From assembly GCA_964604825.1 (NCBI GenBank), contig CAZSAL010000044.1, positions 1 through 22,421 of the forward strand: a DNA stretch of 22,421 bases, given 5' to 3'. The translations under genes and the position numbers were made by a program. The stretch comes from CAZSAL01 sp964604825. Lineage in GTDB: Bacteria > Elusimicrobiota > Elusimicrobia > 2-01-FULL-59-12. This document shows, in pieces, positions 20,011 to 22,421 of this stretch. The notes below the pieces were generated by a model. The model worked only from the letters and a program-made list of their open reading frames with translations. It did no database searches and was not told the origin of the DNA. How positions within the stretch are numbered: position 1 is the stretch's first letter; the number at the start of each line of letters is the position of its first letter.

Positions 20011-21536
20011 CTTCCCCTCCGCTTTGGCTTGTTCCGCTCCCGCTCGTTGAACTTTCGCATAGCCATTGACAATTCCGTCATCTGCTCCGAAGTGGGCTGC
20101 GTTCCGGGCTCCACAATCGCCGCGGCGACCTCGGCTCTGCGCACTTCCGTTGGAACTTTGCTCGCGCCAAGCATATCCTGCAATCCGTAGCGAAGTTCAT
20201 CCCCCACATCATCATACAGATGATCGGTTTTGAGGACATCCTCTCCGCCCTTATCTGAATCATACTCCAGAGATGGAATCGCGGCGATGGCTTCGGGACA
20301 CATATCGGAGATGAACCAGGTATCGTCCTGGATCAGCGAGTGCATGAATCGCCAGCCGGGAACGCGGCTCCCCGGAGACATGTCCGCCTCTTGCGGATGC
20401 GGAAAAGTGTTTGCGCCCTGCCTAAGCAGTTCTGCCGGCGTATGTTGGCTGCTTTTCTTTCCGAACGCGTCTGCTGACAGAATCCACGCCTTGAGTTTTT
20501 GCGTGCCGTTCAGAGATTGAATCTTTCTTCCCAGCTCAATCTCGCTCTGGTCGTCATCCGCCAAAGTTGCAATATGTTCCCTTATAGTAAACACGCATTT
20601 GCGCGGCGCATCCCAATTTCTTCCAAGAAGTCGCGCCTGCGCTGGACTCACGAACCCGGCGGCGTGCCAATGCATCGGACTGGCGTGCTTATATCCCCAA
20701 TCCTGGCTTACCCAGTGCGTCCACCACGATTGCACGATCTGCATCACAATCGCGTGCGGGATTTTACGTTCCGATTCCTCGAAGTTGATGAAATATTGGC
20801 CTTCGGGAACTTTCCAGTCCCCGTCCAGTAGTGCTTTCCGCTTCTTTTCCGGCAAACCTTCAAGCGATGCGCGATATTCTGGCCCGAGGTGCGGGTTATC
20901 AGAAAGCAGCGCCGGCACAAACTTGAACTCGTGCTTGATGTGCTGCAACTCTTTGGGAAACTTGGCGTCCGGCCATAACGCTTTGACCCATTGCAGGCCA
21001 ATCCCGGTGGGATTCGTTGCGCCAAGAAAACAAGGTCGCGCAATCCCCGGCATACGCAGCCGGAACAGTACCAAATCCTCAAACACTTCGCGCTTGTTCT
21101 CAGTCAGCTCTTCAACGGCAATGTCGCAAAACTCGGCGGATTTATATGAATTAGGGTCTTGAAGGTTGCGAAGTGCGATGCGGCCGCCACCAAACTCCTC
21201 ATTTAGAAAAAAGCATAATCCTTCTTTTTCGGTTCGGTGGGTCTTTCCGAGCCATTCTGGAAATTCACGCTCTATTTTGCTGATTTGGCGATCTTGCAGG
21301 GTTGGATAATCGATTGAAAACAGGCCAACTGTCAAACCTAAAATCCCTGTTTCCTCATACCGCTTCAGCAGTTGCCGAAGACACCACCAGCGCAGCAGAT
21401 AGCTTTTGCCGCCGCCAGCCCCTCCACCATACAGTACGAATCGGTACTGATCAGTGAAAGCGATGCACTCTTCCTGCTTGGGAGTAGGCTTGAAGAGTTC
21501 ATCGAAAAAATCTACTTCGACTACCTCGCCAGCCAT
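19995..21536 (-). CDS. Terminase large subunit (packaging ATPase-nuclease), 513 aa
   Basis: The ATG at 21536 lies 16 nt inside the previous gene; the Shine-Dalgarno is weak (GGAACC). Drives DNA into the procapsid and cuts it. ATPase: adenine-side motif FKPTPKQEECIAFTD, Walker A GGGAGGGKS (residues 37-45), Walker B FCDIAVEELTE (about 136-146; VEE with the catalytic Glu at 142 or 143), coupling motif GATNPTG (172-178). RNase H-like nuclease: QDWGYKHASP (Asp279), LSADAF (Asp356) and KTDHLYDDVGDELRYGL (Asp438, and Asp442 or 443), giving three acidic metal ligands. The C-terminus is basic (RERNKPKRRGRWSVR), the usual portal-docking tail. Complete, with all key residues present. The overlap at its end with the next gene is also 16 nt, as at its start. 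Confidence 0.9.
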   Translation of the reverse strand: MAGEVVEVDFFDELFKPTPKQEECIAFTDQYRFVLYGGGAGGGKSYLLRWWCLRQLLKRYEETGILGLTVGLFSIDYPTLQDRQISKIEREFPEWLGKTHRTEKEGLCFFLNEEFGGGRIALRNLQDPNSYKSAEFCDIAVEELTENKREVFEDLVLFRLRMPGIARPCFLGATNPTGIGLQWVKALWPDAKFPKELQHIKHEFKFVPALLSDNPHLGPEYRASLEGLPEKKRKALLDGDWKVPEGQYFINFEESERKIPHAIVMQIVQSWWTHWVSQDWGYKHASPMHWHAAGFVSPAQARLLGRNWDAPRKCVFTIREHIATLADDDQSEIELGRKIQSLNGTQKLKAWILSADAFGKKSSQHTPAELLRQGANTFPHPQEADMSPGSRVPGWRFMHSLIQDDTWFISDMCPEAIAAIPSLEYDSDKGGEDVLKTDHLYDDVGDELRYGLQDMLGASKVPTEVRRAEVAAAIVEPGTQPTSEQMTELSMAMRKFNERERNKPKRRGRWSVR

Positions 21537-21877
21537 GCGGTTCCAGCCGTGATCGCGCTTCCGCTCAGGTTCGCCAGCCGGTAATATCCCGCTGGACTGA
21601 CATTAAACACGCTGGCATATGCAGCTTGAGCCACAGCAGCCTGGGTAAATTCGTTCATTACTTCGGTAAACGTCACATTATCTGGCGAAGTTTGCAGTGT
21701 GAGAGATTGTGCCGTCGAGTTGATGACTGTGAGATTGATAGCGCCGCCTCCAGGATCGGGCGTGAAGCATACAGACATTGTGGCTGCGTTATTTGCCAGG
21801 TTCTCACCGTTCAATACGGCCAACTTCTCGCCGGATGACAGCGTTGTCGGAGTTTGCACTGCGCCAAATTGCGGCAT
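21521..21877 (-). CDS. Small beta-rich protein between the terminase genes, 118 aa
   Basis: ATG at 21877 with AGGTGA upstream. No signal peptide or membrane segment. It is Ala/Thr/Asn-rich with beta-strand patterns: ATMSVCFTPDPGGG, INLTVINSTAQSLTLQTSPD and, at the end, SPAGYYRLANLSGSAIT followed by TAWLAR. The central NSTAQSLTLQTSPDNVTF resembles a beta-sandwich of the sort found in phage decoration and head-fibre proteins. A virion-type protein between TerS and TerL is unusual, because those two are normally adjacent. The end overlaps TerL by 16 nt. Function is not known; it may be a decoration protein. Confidence 0.55.
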   Translation of the reverse strand: MPQFGAVQTPTTLSSGEKLAVLNGENLANNAATMSVCFTPDPGGGAINLTVINSTAQSLTLQTSPDNVTFTEVMNEFTQAAVAQAAYASVFNVSPAGYYRLANLSGSAITAGTAWLAR

Positions 21878-21950
21878 GAATCACCTCACCTATGAGTGTA
21901 CATTTTCCAACACCAAAGACCCAACCCAAAAAGACAGCACTGGGCATGTG

Positions 21951-22385
21951 CTATCGAATCTTCACCACGCGCTTGACCGCGATCTCGCCAGAATGATTCA
22001 GATCCAGCTTATCGCCGAACTTCTTGGGAGCCAGCTTGGCCAGCAGCCATTTGCGCGATTCAATCCTCAACTTGCGGTGTTCCAGCATATCGCACATCTT
22101 TACTTCGCGCTCATCACCTTTGATTGTGATGATTTCGCCCATTTGCGGCGTGTCTGCGATTGGCTGGATTTCGTCCGCAAGTATCTGTAATTGCTCATCT
22201 TTCGCGCGCGCGTACAGGTCACGCAATTCTTGGTGATCAAGCATCCAGCGATAGAAAGCGGGCTTTGTGGGAAATCTTTCTTCGCTCTCAAGTATTGATT
22301 CTAATGAGCTTGTGCAGGTGGAAATGCTTGAGCAAATATCCGCCGCTATCTCTGGATCGTACGAACTTGGCCGACCTGCTGGCAT
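21951..22385 (-). CDS. Terminase small subunit, Sf6 gp1-like, 144 aa
   Basis: ATG at 22385 with AGGAG 5 nt upstream. The small terminase forms a ring that recognises the packaging site and stimulates TerL. The N-terminus GRPSSYDPEIAADIC and the middle (AFYRWMLDHQELRDLYARAK) match what I recall of Shigella phage Sf6 gp1 (GRPSDYMPEVADDIC, TVFRWLAKHEDFRDKYAKA), with DEIQPIADTP next and then RKWLLAKLAPKKFGDKLDL near the end, like RKWALARMNPRKYGDK in Sf6. The HTH-like N-terminal domain binds DNA and the central helices oligomerise. The length (144) is close to Sf6 gp1 (about 140). It is the first gene of the module seen here; what precedes it lies outside. Confidence 0.9.
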   Translation of the reverse strand: MPAGRPSSYDPEIAADICSSISTCTSSLESILESEERFPTKPAFYRWMLDHQELRDLYARAKDEQLQILADEIQPIADTPQMGEIITIKGDEREVKMCDMLEHRKLRIESRKWLLAKLAPKKFGDKLDLNHSGEIAVKRVVKIR

Positions 22386-22421
22386 TTTTTCTCCTGAATA
22401 CAGTATAAAGTACCACGCGTG

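Noticed and set aside
21878..21950. Possible promoter (TTGGGT ... TACACT, 18-nt spacer) in the gap after TerS
   Set aside because: Both boxes are poor matches, and a 73-nt gap in a phage operon often contains such chance pairs.
22402..22407. TATACT as a -10 box for TerS (minus strand)
   Set aside because: It would start transcription on top of the Shine-Dalgarno sequence, and the -35 site would fall outside the window, so it cannot be supported.
1..22421. CRISPR array, tRNA, insertion sequence or defence system
   Set aside because: No regularly spaced repeats, cloverleaf-like tRNA sequence, transposase, terminal inverted repeats or nuclease/methylase signatures were seen beyond the terminase nuclease.

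Overview
This window is the virion-structure (late) module of a short-tailed, dsDNA tailed phage or prophage. Every supportable gene lies on the minus strand, so the module reads from position 22421 down to 1. The order from right to left matches the P22/Sf6-type podovirus plan: small terminase, large terminase, portal, scaffold, major capsid protein, connector and tail genes, ejection (internal virion) proteins, tailspike. No tape-measure, tail-tube or sheath gene is visible, which fits a podovirus morphology. No integrase, repressor, lysis, replication or tRNA gene is seen, so temperate and lytic lifestyles cannot be told apart. DNA is moderately GC-rich. The host is unknown. Signal peptides ending in AQ/GQ and Ala/Thr/Ser-rich beta-proteins remind me of Acidobacteria and their uncultivated phages, but this is only an impression.

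Layout, in transcription order. Packaging: TerS (22385-21951, Sf6 gp1-like), a small beta-protein (21877-21521), TerL (21536-19995). Accessory block between TerL and portal: a membrane/coiled-coil protein (20010-19681), a disordered protein (19684-19436), a His-rich protein (19443-19087), a 533-aa secreted-looking beta-protein with a signal peptide (19076-17475), two tiny basic-tailed proteins (17465-17307 and 17310-17095) and a zinc-ribbon protein (17093-16854). Head: portal (16854-14413), scaffold (14399-13104), a cold-shock-domain protein (13094-12882), a 202-nt untranslated leader, major capsid protein (12679-11414), then a stem-loop. Connector/tail: four small to medium genes (11360-8947), a beta-protein (8925-8551), a 1283-aa hub/nozzle protein (8542-4691) and a fibronectin-like protein (4694-4116). 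Ejection: a GNAT-like protein (4119-3730), a Gly/Ala/Gln-rich protein (3764-3108), a 521-aa protein (3107-1542) and a 356-aa protein (1542-472). Last is the N-terminal 158 residues of a pectate-lyase-like tailspike (475-1), cut by the window edge.

Genes are packed tightly: many junctions are ATGA, TAATG or TGATG overlaps and most starts have a clear Shine-Dalgarno sequence, so the module is probably one or a few polycistronic transcripts. The only real breaks are the leader before the capsid gene, the hairpin after it and 73 nt after TerS. No stretch over 300 nt lacks a gene. Three genes (52 aa, about 51 aa, and the GTG-started tailspike fragment) were found by reading frames directly.

Most unusual points: Sec-type signal peptides on two genes of a phage structural operon; a cold-shock protein gene between scaffold and capsid; a hub protein enlarged by three inserted beta-modules, one carbohydrate-binding-like; and a seven-gene insertion between TerL and portal that includes two neighbouring small proteins sharing one basic C-terminal tail.
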